The notes under the pieces are model-generated. The model was not told the DNA's origin. It was given only the letters and a program-made list of their open reading frames with translations, and did not search any database. The position numbers were made by a program, and so were the translations under genes. From Acidobacteriota bacterium (GTDB lineage: Bacteria; Acidobacteriota; Thermoanaerobaculia; Gp7-AA8), in NCBI GenBank assembly GCA_021325515.1, contig JAJPHC010000034.1, positions 56,789 to 120,788 on the forward strand: DNA of 64,000 nt, written 5' to 3'. Positions 15,533-24,908 of the stretch are shown in pieces (within the stretch, counting starts at the first letter, position 1; the number at the start of each line of letters is the position of its first letter).

Positions 15533-16699
15533 ATGCCGAAACGAATTGCCATCCTCACCGGAGGCGGCGACGTCCCCGGATTGAATGCCGCGATCAAGTC
15601 ATTCGTCTGGCGTCTCCTCGACTCCGACGACTACGAGATCCTCGGCCTGCGCCGCGGCTGGGCGTCGCTCCTGAACATCGTCCCCGACGCGCACGCCGAC
15701 AACAGCATGTGGATCATGCCGCTCACGCGCGCCAACACACGCACCATCGATCGCAGCGGCGGCACGATCCTCCACACCTCGCGCGTCAATCCGACGATCT
15801 GCAAGCCGGAGCAGGTGCCCGCTCACCTCGAAGCGGTGAAAGGGACTCCGGACGATCGCGGACGCTACGACCTCACCCGCTACGCACTCGACGTGATTCG
15901 ATTTCTCGACGTCGATGGCCTCGTCGCACTCGGCGGCGACGGCACGCTGACGTTCGCGCGCGAGCTGCACGCGCAGGGCGTTCCGCTGATCGCGATTCCG
16001 AAGACGATGGACAACGACGTCTACGGCACCGATTACTGCCTCGGTTTCTCCACGGCAGTCACACGTTCGGTGATGTTCATCAACGATCTGCGCACGGGAG
16101 CCGGCTCGCACGAGCGCATCCTCGTCGTCGAGCTGTTCGGACGCTACTCGGGCGAGACGTGCCTGCTCAGCTCGTATCTCTCCGGCATCGACCGCGCGAT
16201 CATCGCCGAGGTGCCGTTCGAGCGCGAGAAGCTGTACGAGATGCTGGCGCGGGACAAGCGCGACAATCCCAGCAACTACGCGGTCGTCGCGATTTCCGAA
16301 GGGGCCAAGATGGTCGGCGGAAACACGATCGAATCGGGAGAGGCCGACGCATTCGGAAACCGGAAGCTCGGCGGCATCGGCGGTGTGCTGAGCGAATATT
16401 TCGAAACCAGATCGCGCGACAAAGTCATCTATCAGCGTCTCGCGTATCTCATGCGCTCCGGCGCGCCCGACTCACTCGATCAACTCGTCGCGAACAACTA
16501 CGGCAGTCTCGCCGCCGATCTGATGCGCAGGGGCGAGACCGGCAAGATGGTGGCCGTCGTCGGCGGACGCTACACGGCAGTGAGCATCGAGGTCGGCAGC
16601 ATCGCGAAGAAGCGCGTCGACATCGAGCGTTTTTACGATGCCGCGAATTACCGGCCGAAGGTCGCGGATGTGATGGGCATGCCGATGTTCCTGCACTAG
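15533..16699 (+). CDS. pfkA: 6-phosphofructokinase
   Basis: 388 residues. The phosphate-donor loop G-G-G-D-V-P-G-L-N-A and G-G-D-G-T at about 134-138 mark an ATP-type donor site, while P-K-T-M-D-N-D at about 156-162 places Lys where classic ATP enzymes have Gly. That G/K pair is found in the long-form PFKs of actinobacteria and relatives, which use ATP. M-G-G-N-type effector residues cannot be judged. The enzyme drives the committed step of glycolysis. Its stop codon overlaps that of the convergent PKD gene by CTAG. Confidence 0.93.
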   Translation: MPKRIAILTGGGDVPGLNAAIKSFVWRLLDSDDYEILGLRRGWASLLNIVPDAHADNSMWIMPLTRANTRTIDRSGGTILHTSRVNPTICKPEQVPAHLEAVKGTPDDRGRYDLTRYALDVIRFLDVDGLVALGGDGTLTFARELHAQGVPLIAIPKTMDNDVYGTDYCLGFSTAVTRSVMFINDLRTGAGSHERILVVELFGRYSGETCLLSSYLSGIDRAIIAEVPFEREKLYEMLARDKRDNPSNYAVVAISEGAKMVGGNTIESGEADAFGNRKLGGIGGVLSEYFETRSRDKVIYQRLAYLMRSGAPDSLDQLVANNYGSLAADLMRRGETGKMVAVVGGRYTAVSIEVGSIAKKRVDIERFYDAANYRPKVADVMGMPMFLH

Positions 16700-17634
16700 T
16701 GTCCCACTGTGCGGCGGCGTGGCGGCGGCGGCTGAATCGTGATCTCGCCTCGCGCGCTCGTTGAGCCGAGTGCATTCGTGATCGTCACATCGATCGAATA
16801 CGTTCCCGGCGATGTGTATGCGTGTGACGGCGCAGCGCCCGAGCCTGTCGTTCCGTCGCCGAACTGCCACGTGAACGAGTCGCACGACTGCACGACGTAG
16901 CCGTTGATGAAGAACGAGACCTGCTGCCCCGCGTGGCATCCGTTCGAACACGAAGTGGCGATCGAGAACGGCGACGGTGCGCTGACCGGACAGGCATCGA
17001 CGGTGATGCTCACGTTGTCGATCCCCGCATTCAGACAGTCGATGTTGTCCACCTCGGCAAAGCGAAGGCGGATCGTTCTTCCCGCGAACTGCGTCAGATC
17101 GACGGTCTGCCGCTTGTACGGCATGTATTTCAGGTCGCCCGGCTTCGTGATGTAGATGTTTGCCAGCACGCCCGAACCGGTGTCCATCGCGGGAGCCGAC
17201 GGATCCATGATGTCGGCGCGGAACTGCGTGTTCGGCTTCGGGTTGTAGTCGAGCGTCGGCTGCGAAAAGAATCCGGCGTGCGAATAGATGAAGAGGTCGT
17301 ACGTCAGCGTCACCTTCGCCGCCTGAGGAATCGCGATGTCCTGATAGAGCACCTGCGATCCGATGTAGTCCTGGTTCGACATCGCAGCGAAGCCGCTGGG
17401 CGGTTCGTCGACGCTCTCGTTCGAGCAGCGGAGATTCGCCGGCTGAGGGAAGCCTCCCTTCTGCACATACCAGCTTCCCTTCCCTCCCTCCTGGATCTGA
17501 ACGGTCCAGCCCGCAAACTGGCTCGTTCCGATTCCGCCGTTCTGCTCGAAATCACCATTCACGACGAGATTGGCCGTACCGCCAAACGCGGAGAGAGTGG
17601 CCAGCGTTGAGAGCAAAATGATGGCTGTGCGCAT
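16696..17634 (-). CDS. Secreted protein with PKD domain
   Basis: 312 residues with a signal peptide (about 1-18). The N-terminal domain begins N-L-V-V-N-G-D-F-E, the usual opening of jelly-roll carbohydrate-binding-like modules, and ends near residue 195. A PKD domain follows (C-D-S-F-T-W-Q-F-G-D-G-T-T-G-S, H-A-Y-T-S-P-G-T-Y). Eight Cys suggest disulphides outside the cytoplasm. It is probably a surface or secreted adhesive protein; no enzyme motif is present. Confidence 0.8.
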   Translation of the reverse strand: MRTAIILLSTLATLSAFGGTANLVVNGDFEQNGGIGTSQFAGWTVQIQEGGKGSWYVQKGGFPQPANLRCSNESVDEPPSGFAAMSNQDYIGSQVLYQDIAIPQAAKVTLTYDLFIYSHAGFFSQPTLDYNPKPNTQFRADIMDPSAPAMDTGSGVLANIYITKPGDLKYMPYKRQTVDLTQFAGRTIRLRFAEVDNIDCLNAGIDNVSITVDACPVSAPSPFSIATSCSNGCHAGQQVSFFINGYVVQSCDSFTWQFGDGTTGSGAAPSHAYTSPGTYSIDVTITNALGSTSARGEITIQPPPPRRRTVGH

Positions 17635-17664
17635 GATCGAGGTACGTGGATCACGTCCGATCGG

Positions 17665-20280
17665 ATGTGCATTCCAGTAAGCTTTGTCCCCGTGCTGCCG
17701 CCCAACACCCAGCTTGGCCCGTATCGCATCGTCGCGCAGATCGGCGCCGGCGGCATGGGCGAGGTCTATCGCGCGGTCGACACGAGGCTCGGGCGCGAAG
17801 TGGCCGTCAAGGTCCTCGCCCGCAGTCTTGCGAACGACAACGAAGCGCTCCGCCGGTTCGAGCAGGAGGCGCGCGCGGCGGGGATGCTCAATCATCCGAA
17901 CATCGTCGCCGTCTTCGACGTCGGAAGCGAAAACGATCTGCGCTTCATCGTCAGCGAACTGCTCGAAGGCGAGTCGCTGCGCGCGCGGCTGCGCCAGGGA
18001 GTCATCTCTCCCCGAAAGGCCGCGGATTACGCGGTGCAGATCGCGCGCGGTCTCGCCGCGGCGCACGACAAGGGCATCATCCATCGCGATCTGAAGCCGG
18101 AGAACATCTTCATCACGCGCGACGGACAGGTGAAGATTCTCGACTTCGGACTCGTGAAGCTGATCGGCCCGCGCATCCCCGGCATGGCGAACGGCAACGG
18201 ACAGTTGTTCGACGATCTCGCGCCGACGGTTCCCGGTACACCGACCGAGCCGGGACGGCTGATGGGAACGGTGGGCTACATGTCGCCCGAGCAGATTCGC
18301 GGAGGATCGGGCGATCACCGCTCCGACATCTTTTCATTCGGCGCGATGCTGTACGAGATGCTGACGGGACGGCCGGCGTTCCGCGGCGATTCCCCGATCG
18401 AAACGCTCAATGCGATCCTGAAAGAAGAGCCGCCCGACTTTTTTGAGCTCGGCGTTCTCGTCCCCTCCGCTCTCGAGCGCACGGTCCGGCACTGCCTCGA
18501 GAAGAATCCCGACGAGCGTTTTCAGTCCGCACGCGATCTCGCGTTCGATCTCGGAGCCGTGTCCGGACTCACGAGCCGCGCGATCTCCTATCGCCGCTTT
18601 CCGCGTTTGCGGCCGAAGGAACTGGTCAAACCTGCATTGATCGCGCTCGGAATCGCGGCTGTCATCGCCGCATCGTTCTTCCTCGGCCAGCGTCGCGGCA
18701 AGATGCCTCCGCCTCTGTTCAAGCGAGTCACGTTTCGCAGCGGCACGGTAATGAACGCGCGCTTCTCGCCCGACGGTGAGACGATCTTTTACGGCGCGCG
18801 CTGGGCCGGAAATCCGATTGCCGTCTTCACCGGCCGCGCCGATTCTCCCGAATCGCGCGACCTCGGCTTTGGCGACGCCGACATCCTCTCCGTTTCGTCC
18901 ACGGGACAACTCGCGATCTCCCTGCACCGCCATCCGACCGGCTACGCGCGCGAGACCGGCGTGCTGGCGCAGGTGCCGATCAGCGGCGGTGCACCGCGCG
19001 AGCTCCTCAATGATGTCGAAGCGGCGGATTGGACTCCGGATGGCAAGGCACTCGCGATCATCCGTACGATGGATGGCCATTGCCGTCTCGAGTATCCGAT
19101 CGGACGCGTGCTCTACCAGTCCATCGGCTGGCTCTCCGCGCCCCGCTTCTCGCCCGCGGGCGACAGCCTCGCATTCGTCGAGCATTCGATTCCGAACGAC
19201 GACACCGGCCAGATCCTCCTGACGGACCTCGCGTCCGCGAAGACGCGCGTTCTCATGAAGGAGCCCGCCGGCATCGAAGGGATCGCCTGGAGGCCGAACG
19301 GCCGCGAGATCCTCTTCGGCGAAGAGAACAGCGAGGGGCGTTCCGTCGCGGCGCTCGATCTTCGCGGCCATGTGCGGCGCCTCGTCACGACCGGCGACTG
19401 GCTCTGGGTCTTCGACGTCGCGCGCGACGGGCGCATCCTCGTCGGACAACAGGATGTGCGCGGCCGCATCCTCGCTGCGATTCCCGGCGGCACCGGCGAG
19501 AAGGATCTGTCGTGGTTCGACTACTCGATCGCGCGCGACCTCTCCGCCGATGGAAAGACGATCCTGCTTTCCGAATCGGGTGAAGCCGGCGGCACGACGT
19601 ATGGCGTCTATTACAGACGCACCGACGGCTCTCCGGCGATCCGCATCGGCGACGGCACGACGGAAGCGCTCTCCCCCGACGGCCAGTGGGCGCTGTCGAT
19701 TCAACGCAACAAGCCGATGCCCCAGATCATGATGCTGCCCACGGGCATTGGACAGCCGCGGGCGGTCACGCACGACAACATCTCGCATCGCTGGGCGCGG
19801 TGGTTCCCCGACGGCCAGCGCATCCTCTTCTACGGCAACGAACCGAACAAGCCTCCGCATCTCTGGGTGCAGTCGATTGTTAGTGGTGCGCCGCAGCCCG
19901 TCGCGCCCGATCAGGTCCTGGGCAATCTCATCACGCCGGATGGCAAGCGCGTTCTCTGCCGCACTCCCGATCGCCGCTATTTCTTCTACCCCGTGGATGG
20001 CGGAGCGCCGGAGCCGGTCAAGGCCGTGCAGGGCGGCGATGTCCCGATTCGCTTCAGCGCTGACGGCAGGACGCTCTATGTCGCCACATTCGGGAGGATT
20101 CCCGCGATGGTTACGAAGATCGATCTCGCTTCCGGCACGCGCACACCATTCCGTGAGGTCGTGCCGGCCGACCGCTCAGGTCTCATCAATGTCGGGCCGG
20201 TCCTGCTCACGCCCGACGCCTCGACAATGGTTTACTCGTACACCAGACTGCTGACCGACGTTTTCATCATCAAGCCATGA
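17665..20280 (+). CDS. Ser/Thr protein kinase with TolB-like beta-propeller
   Basis: 871 residues from ATG; a GTG at 17692 ([10 protein letters not shown]) is the more family-like start. Kinase domain 20-290: G-A-G-G-M-G-E-V-Y, Lys 49, H-R-D-L-K-P-E-N at 140, D-F-G at 160 and G-Y-M-S-P-E-Q at 204 make it active. One membrane helix at about 322-341 is followed by some 520 residues of repeated F-S-P-D-G/W-T-P-D-G/L-S-P-D-G strands, a TolB/WD40-type propeller expected outside the membrane. It is a sensor kinase typical of Acidobacteriota. The downstream methyltransferase gene overlaps it. Confidence 0.93.
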   Translation: MCIPVSFVPVLPPNTQLGPYRIVAQIGAGGMGEVYRAVDTRLGREVAVKVLARSLANDNEALRRFEQEARAAGMLNHPNIVAVFDVGSENDLRFIVSELLEGESLRARLRQGVISPRKAADYAVQIARGLAAAHDKGIIHRDLKPENIFITRDGQVKILDFGLVKLIGPRIPGMANGNGQLFDDLAPTVPGTPTEPGRLMGTVGYMSPEQIRGGSGDHRSDIFSFGAMLYEMLTGRPAFRGDSPIETLNAILKEEPPDFFELGVLVPSALERTVRHCLEKNPDERFQSARDLAFDLGAVSGLTSRAISYRRFPRLRPKELVKPALIALGIAAVIAASFFLGQRRGKMPPPLFKRVTFRSGTVMNARFSPDGETIFYGARWAGNPIAVFTGRADSPESRDLGFGDADILSVSSTGQLAISLHRHPTGYARETGVLAQVPISGGAPRELLNDVEAADWTPDGKALAIIRTMDGHCRLEYPIGRVLYQSIGWLSAPRFSPAGDSLAFVEHSIPNDDTGQILLTDLASAKTRVLMKEPAGIEGIAWRPNGREILFGEENSEGRSVAALDLRGHVRRLVTTGDWLWVFDVARDGRILVGQQDVRGRILAAIPGGTGEKDLSWFDYSIARDLSADGKTILLSESGEAGGTTYGVYYRRTDGSPAIRIGDGTTEALSPDGQWALSIQRNKPMPQIMMLPTGIGQPRAVTHDNISHRWARWFPDGQRILFYGNEPNKPPHLWVQSIVSGAPQPVAPDQVLGNLITPDGKRVLCRTPDRRYFFYPVDGGAPEPVKAVQGGDVPIRFSADGRTLYVATFGRIPAMVTKIDLASGTRTPFREVVPADRSGLINVGPVLLTPDASTMVYSYTRLLTDVFIIKP

Positions 20281-21092
20281 GCAATCCTCCGGAACGGCCC
20301 CAGGCGCGAGAGATGGCCGACGAGTCGATGGTGCGCAACCTCGCTGCGCAGGCCGAGGCGATCTGGCCGCAGGAACAGCCGCTGTTCGCACGGCATCCGG
20401 TCGATCGCGGCGCCGTGCTCGATGCCGGCTGCGGCACCGGCGAGATCACCGCGCGCCTCGCGGCGATGTTCCCTCACGCGACATTCACCGGGATCGACGT
20501 CGAGGAGCCGCATCTCGTCCGTGCGCGCGAGCGCTGTGCGGAATTCGGCGACCGCGTCCGCTTCGAGCTCAACGACGCGATGGCGCTGACGTATGCCGAC
20601 GAGTCATTCGACCTCGCCGTCTGCCGTCACCTCCTGCAGGCGGTTCCCGATCCGAGGCGCGTCCTCGCCGAGTTGAAGCGCGTCCTGAAGCCTGGCGGAA
20701 GGATGCACCTCATCGCCGAAGATTACGGGATGCTGCACTGCTATCCGACGGAGCTCGATGCCGATGGGTTCTGGCAGCGCATCCCTCCGCGTGTCGGTGC
20801 AGCGATCGGTTGTGATTTCCACATCGGCCGCAAGACCTTCACCCTCCTCCACGACCTCGGCATGCGCGACATCCGCGTCGACTATGTCGTCGCCGACACG
20901 CTGCGCGTCGACCGCGACACGTTCGCTAGAATCTGGGAAGCATGGCGCGACGGCTACACCGCCATGCTCGCCGAGCACAGCGGCGTGCCGCGCGAGGAGA
21001 TCGAGCGGAGATGGGAGGAGATGATCGCCTGCGCACGCGATCCGCGCGGCTACGCGCTGTGGCAGGTGCCGGTGTGGACCGCGATGAAGTGA
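20277..21092 (+). CDS. Class I SAM-dependent methyltransferase
   Basis: 271 residues, starting in an ATGA overlap with the kinase gene. Motif I is V-L-D-A-G-C-G-T-G-E, the acidic end of strand 2 is T-G-I-D-V-E-E, and motifs for strand 4 are F-D-L-A-V-C-R-H-L-L-Q-A-V-P-D-P. This resembles the UbiE/COQ5-like small-molecule group. The C-terminal 100 residues contain an extra helical region with R-E-E-I-E-R-R-W-E-E-M. Coupled translation with a membrane kinase is unusual; the substrate is unknown. Confidence 0.88.
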   Translation: MSNPPERPQAREMADESMVRNLAAQAEAIWPQEQPLFARHPVDRGAVLDAGCGTGEITARLAAMFPHATFTGIDVEEPHLVRARERCAEFGDRVRFELNDAMALTYADESFDLAVCRHLLQAVPDPRRVLAELKRVLKPGGRMHLIAEDYGMLHCYPTELDADGFWQRIPPRVGAAIGCDFHIGRKTFTLLHDLGMRDIRVDYVVADTLRVDRDTFARIWEAWRDGYTAMLAEHSGVPREEIERRWEEMIACARDPRGYALWQVPVWTAMK

Positions 21093-21109
21093 GTCCGCGA
21101 GCCGCGGAC
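21093..21109. terminator. Perfect hairpin between convergent genes
   Basis: GTCCGCG and CGCGGAC arms around AGC fill the gap between the methyltransferase and oligopeptidase stops. There is no T-tract on either side, so factor-independent termination is only possible. The words match the GC-rich octamer family seen at 26722 and 48140. Confidence 0.45.
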
Positions 21110-21116
21110 CCATTCA

Positions 21117-22988
21117 TCACTTCTTCTTGTCGAGAATCCGCTCCATCTCGTCCATGATCCTGTTCATCTTCTTCACGGTGAGCTCCAGCGGCTCGGACGT
21201 CGTCATGTCGACGCCGGCATCCTTCAGCAGATCGATCGGATACTTGCTGCCGCCTGCCGAGAGGAACTTCAGGTAGCGATCGGTCGCAGCCTTGTCGCCG
21301 GAGAGCACTTTCTCCGACAGAGCGGAGGACGCGGTGAACGACGTCGCGTACTGGAACACGTAGTAGTTGCGATAGAAGTGCGGCACCATCGCCCACTCGT
21401 GCGCCACGTAGTCATCGACGACGCACACACCCTTGTCGTGCCCGTAGTACTCCTTCGTGATCTGCTCGTACAGCTTGTCGAGCGCCTCGCCCGTCAGCGG
21501 CTGTCCCTTCTCCGCCATCTCGTGCGCGCGGAGCTCGAACTCGGCGAACTGCGTTTGGCGGAAGACCGTTCCCTTGATTCCCTCCAGGTAATTGCCGAGG
21601 AGGGAGAGACGCGCCTCGTCGTCCTTGATCGTCTTGAGCATGTGGTCGATCAGCAGCGCTTCGTTGAATGTCGACGCGACTTCGGCGACGAAGATCGGAT
21701 AGTCCGCCGTCGGATACGGCTGCGTCTTGTTCGACAGGTAGCTCTGCATCGTATGTCCGAGCTCGTGCGCGAGCGTCGACATGTCGTCGTAATGCCCGTT
21801 GAAGTTGAGCAGCATGTACGGGTGGACGTCGTACGCGCCGCCCTGTGAATACGCGCCGGAACGCTTGCCGGGATTCGGATAGAGATCGATCCAGCGCTCG
21901 TTCATCGCCTTCTGCATCGTGGCGACGTAGTCCCTTCCGAGCGGTGCGACCGCGGCGAGCACATGCTTCTGCGCCTCGTCGATCGGATAGTCGAGCTTCA
22001 CATTTGCGACGAGCGGAGCATAGAGGTCGTAGTAGTGAAGCTGATCGACCTTCATCATCCGCTTGCGCAGGCGCAGATAACGATGGAACGCGTCGAGATT
22101 CGCATGCACGCCGGAGATGAGCGACGTGTAGACGGAAACGGGAATGTTGTTCTGATCGAGCGCCGACTCCAGCGTCGTGCCGTAGTGCCGCGCGCGCATG
22201 TAGAAGAGATCGCGATTCACCTTGCCGGCGTAGGTCGAGCCGAATGTCGCGCGGTACTTGCCGATCGCGTTGAAGAACGTCTCCATCACCTGCCGCCGGT
22301 CATCGCGATTCGCAACCGCGCGGTATTGGTTGAATGCGGACTTGTCGAGACGAACGTTCCGGCCATCCGCGAGGGTCACTGACGGATACGGAAAATCGGC
22401 GTCGGCAAAGATGCCGAAGACGTCGCCCGCGGTATCCGACATCAGCCCCGCATCGGCGATCAGTTTCTCCTCGGCCTCGCTCCCGGTGTGCGGCTGGCGG
22501 CGGACGATGTCGTCGAGATAGTGCGCGTAGACCTTCAGCTTCGGCTCGTCCTTCAGCCAGCCGTCGATCTTCGCCTTCTCGATGCGGAGAATCTCCGGCT
22601 CGACGTAGGCGCTCGCGGAGTTGAAGTCCGTTGCGAGCTTGGCCATCTCCTTCCGCATGGCGTCGTACTTCGCGACGCGCGTGTCCTGATCGTGCTTCAG
22701 CGCCGCGTAGACGTAGAGGCGCGACAGCTCCTTGTTCAGATCGAAGAACGTGTCGAGCGCGGCCGCGAGCTGCTGCGGCGATTGCCCGAGCGTTCCCTTG
22801 TACGCGGCGATGGCCGGTAGCTTCTTCGCATACTGCTCTTTCGCCGTCGCCCACTGCTCGTCCGTGGGGTAAAGCAGCGTCAGATCCCATTTGTACTTCT
22901 CGGGGATCTGTTCGCGCTCTCGTTCCTGTGCCGTAGCCGTTGCCGCTATCGCGGTGATTGCAATCGAGACCATGAGCGTCTTCAGCAT
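21117..22988 (-). CDS. pepF: Oligoendopeptidase F (M3 family), exported
   Basis: 623 residues. A signal peptide (about 1-20, ending A-T-A-Q) is unusual but not rare for PepF in this kind of bacterium. The M3 catalytic site is L-A-H-E-L-G-H-T-M-Q-S with the third zinc ligand in V-A-E-V-A-S-T-F-N-E. The helical N-terminal lobe starts W-D-L-T-L-L-Y-P-T-D-E-Q-W. The C-terminal K-F-L-S-A-G-G-S is also PepF-like. It would cut peptides of about 7-17 residues in the periplasm. GAGGG before the ATG is a fair ribosome site. Confidence 0.93.
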   Translation of the reverse strand: MLKTLMVSIAITAIAATATAQEREREQIPEKYKWDLTLLYPTDEQWATAKEQYAKKLPAIAAYKGTLGQSPQQLAAALDTFFDLNKELSRLYVYAALKHDQDTRVAKYDAMRKEMAKLATDFNSASAYVEPEILRIEKAKIDGWLKDEPKLKVYAHYLDDIVRRQPHTGSEAEEKLIADAGLMSDTAGDVFGIFADADFPYPSVTLADGRNVRLDKSAFNQYRAVANRDDRRQVMETFFNAIGKYRATFGSTYAGKVNRDLFYMRARHYGTTLESALDQNNIPVSVYTSLISGVHANLDAFHRYLRLRKRMMKVDQLHYYDLYAPLVANVKLDYPIDEAQKHVLAAVAPLGRDYVATMQKAMNERWIDLYPNPGKRSGAYSQGGAYDVHPYMLLNFNGHYDDMSTLAHELGHTMQSYLSNKTQPYPTADYPIFVAEVASTFNEALLIDHMLKTIKDDEARLSLLGNYLEGIKGTVFRQTQFAEFELRAHEMAEKGQPLTGEALDKLYEQITKEYYGHDKGVCVVDDYVAHEWAMVPHFYRNYYVFQYATSFTASSALSEKVLSGDKAATDRYLKFLSAGGSKYPIDLLKDAGVDMTTSEPLELTVKKMNRIMDEMERILDKKK

Positions 22989-23093
22989 TCCATCCCTCGT
23001 ATGAATTCGCGAAAGGCTAAACGGCTGCGGCGCGTTTTTGTTGTGACGAAACTGAAAGCGGTTACGTACAGAGAGTGAAATGGAGCAGGTTGC

Positions 23094-24503
23094 ATGACGC
23101 GCACCCTGACGATGCTGCTGCTCTGGAGCTCACTGTCGGCTTCCGCGGCGACGTTCACCTCGCTTGCACCTTCGACGACGAACAACGACGACACGTGTGA
23201 CATCGGCGTCGTCCCCGCAGCGACCCTGCTGCTCCCCAACTTCGAAGTCGATTTTGATCAGCCGCCCGAAACCGCGCGCACCACGCTCTTTACGATCATC
23301 AACACCTCCCGCAATCCGCAGATCGCGCGCGTCACACTGTGGACCGACTGGGCTTATCCCGTCTTCACTTTCAATCTCTTTCTCACCGGCTACGACGTGC
23401 AGGCGATCAATCTTCTCGATCTCCTCGGCGTCCGAGGAGTCATCGCTCCGCCACACGGCACGAGCTCGTCGGCGACGCCGGGTGAACGGTCAATGCCAAA
23501 CAGTGCAAATCCCAATTTCACCGCGGACGCCGTGCGTGTCTGTACAGGTGGAGAGAAGATTCCGCCTGCACTCCTCACTGACGTACGCGATGCACTGATT
23601 TCAGGCCGCATTTCATCCTGCCAGTCACCCGTTGGAGGGACGCACGGCGGAAATCTGGCGATGGGCTACGCCACGATCGACGTCGTGAGCACCTGCGGCA
23701 CGTCCTCGCCGGCGGAGGAGCGCTACTACGACGAGATTCTGTACGACAACGTACTCATCGGAGACTGGCAGATCATCGATCCCGATCCGGTAAGAGGCAA
23801 TTTCGCGGGAGGAAGTCCTCTCGTTTCGATTCGGGCGATTCCGGAGGGCGGCGCTCCCGGCGTCGTCGTACCGACGAATCTCCCCTACACGTTCTATGAC
23901 CGCTACACACCACAACGAACGCCCGACACGCGTGCAATGGATCGCAGACAAGCCCTGCCGGCTGCGTTTGCGAGCCGCTACCTGCAAGGCGGTGACAAGG
24001 GATTCAACACCACGTTTCGAATCTGGCGCGAAGGAGTGACGTCACGCGAAGCATCCTGCGCGGAATTTGCGGCGAACAAAGGACGCGGCATGAACATCTT
24101 CGACATCGTTCGATTCGACGAACACGAAAACCCTGTGACGATCGCCGGCGGCATCGTCATCACGATGCCCACCGTCGTGAATCCATTGCCTGCCACATCG
24201 AGCACGCCCACCTCGAGCCCCAAGTTTCCAATCATGTCCACAGCCGCCGGCGATACCGCTGGCTGGATGTACCTGAATCTCGACAACGGAGGTTCGAGCA
24301 CATACAGCGTAAAGCCCAACCGCCACTTCCAACCGTTCATGGCGCGTGGAAGCCAGAACTGGGTCGTTACCTCGATGGAGTCCGAGGGCCGGTTCCAGGT
24401 GATGTTCGACGCGGTGATGTTGTCCAACGGCTGCACCCCGGCTCCCGCGGTGACGAGCGGAACCAGCAATCCGATTGCACCCGGCCCCGACATCACACCC
24501 TGA
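23094..24503 (+). CDS. Secreted protein of unknown function
   Basis: 469 residues with a signal peptide (about 1-18, S-A-S-A-A). The ribosome site GGAGCAGG precedes the ATG. The N-terminal part (L-L-L-P-N-F-E-V-D, T-L-F-T-I-I-N-T-S) reads as an immunoglobulin-like beta domain. Five or more Cys, many Asn/Thr/Pro and no charged helices suggest an extracellular beta-rich protein. No enzyme motif and no C-terminal sorting signal is visible. I do not recognise the family. Confidence 0.7.
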   Translation: MTRTLTMLLLWSSLSASAATFTSLAPSTTNNDDTCDIGVVPAATLLLPNFEVDFDQPPETARTTLFTIINTSRNPQIARVTLWTDWAYPVFTFNLFLTGYDVQAINLLDLLGVRGVIAPPHGTSSSATPGERSMPNSANPNFTADAVRVCTGGEKIPPALLTDVRDALISGRISSCQSPVGGTHGGNLAMGYATIDVVSTCGTSSPAEERYYDEILYDNVLIGDWQIIDPDPVRGNFAGGSPLVSIRAIPEGGAPGVVVPTNLPYTFYDRYTPQRTPDTRAMDRRQALPAAFASRYLQGGDKGFNTTFRIWREGVTSREASCAEFAANKGRGMNIFDIVRFDEHENPVTIAGGIVITMPTVVNPLPATSSTPTSSPKFPIMSTAAGDTAGWMYLNLDNGGSSTYSVKPNRHFQPFMARGSQNWVVTSMESEGRFQVMFDAVMLSNGCTPAPAVTSGTSNPIAPGPDITP

Positions 24504-24527
24504 GAGAATCTCGATCGTCTAAGAGGT

Positions 24528-24908
24528 ATGAGGACTGCAATACTCGCGATGCTCTGTCTCTCGGCGCTGTCTGCGCTCGCGCAGGAAACGACGGAGCAGC
24601 CTGACTACTCGCCGCAGCGGCTGCGTCAGATCTTCACGAGTGAACCGGAGCCGCAGCACCAGCCGGGCGGCGTTCATCTCGGCCCCGGCTACGTGGAGTT
24701 CCGCGCGTTGGGCACGCAGTGGCGCGTCGGCTTCCTTCCGATCCTCGCGCCGCTCGCCGGCTCGGTACCGACGACCCGCGGACTCGCGATGCCCGACGCC
24801 TTCTCGCTGAACCACGCCGTCATTCCGGGAGCGCCTCCGCCGCCGGAACGCGATGCGGATGTCCGGCGCGAGCTGCGAAGGATCGCGCGAATCACCGCTG
24901 GATCGTGA
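24528..24908 (+). CDS. Small exported protein of unknown function
   Basis: 126 residues with a clear signal peptide (M-R-T-A-I-L-A-M-L-C-L-S-A-L-S-A-L-A-Q). AGAGG precedes the ATG. The mature part has a P-Q-R-L-R-Q-I-F segment, a Gly/Pro-rich centre with a hydrophobic P-I-L-A-P-L-A-G stretch, and an Arg-rich end. No domain is recognised. It starts 25 bases after the larger secreted protein, and its end overlaps the convergent GGDEF-EAL gene by 17 bases. Confidence 0.65.
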   Translation: MRTAILAMLCLSALSALAQETTEQPDYSPQRLRQIFTSEPEPQHQPGGVHLGPGYVEFRALGTQWRVGFLPILAPLAGSVPTTRGLAMPDAFSLNHAVIPGAPPPPERDADVRRELRRIARITAGS

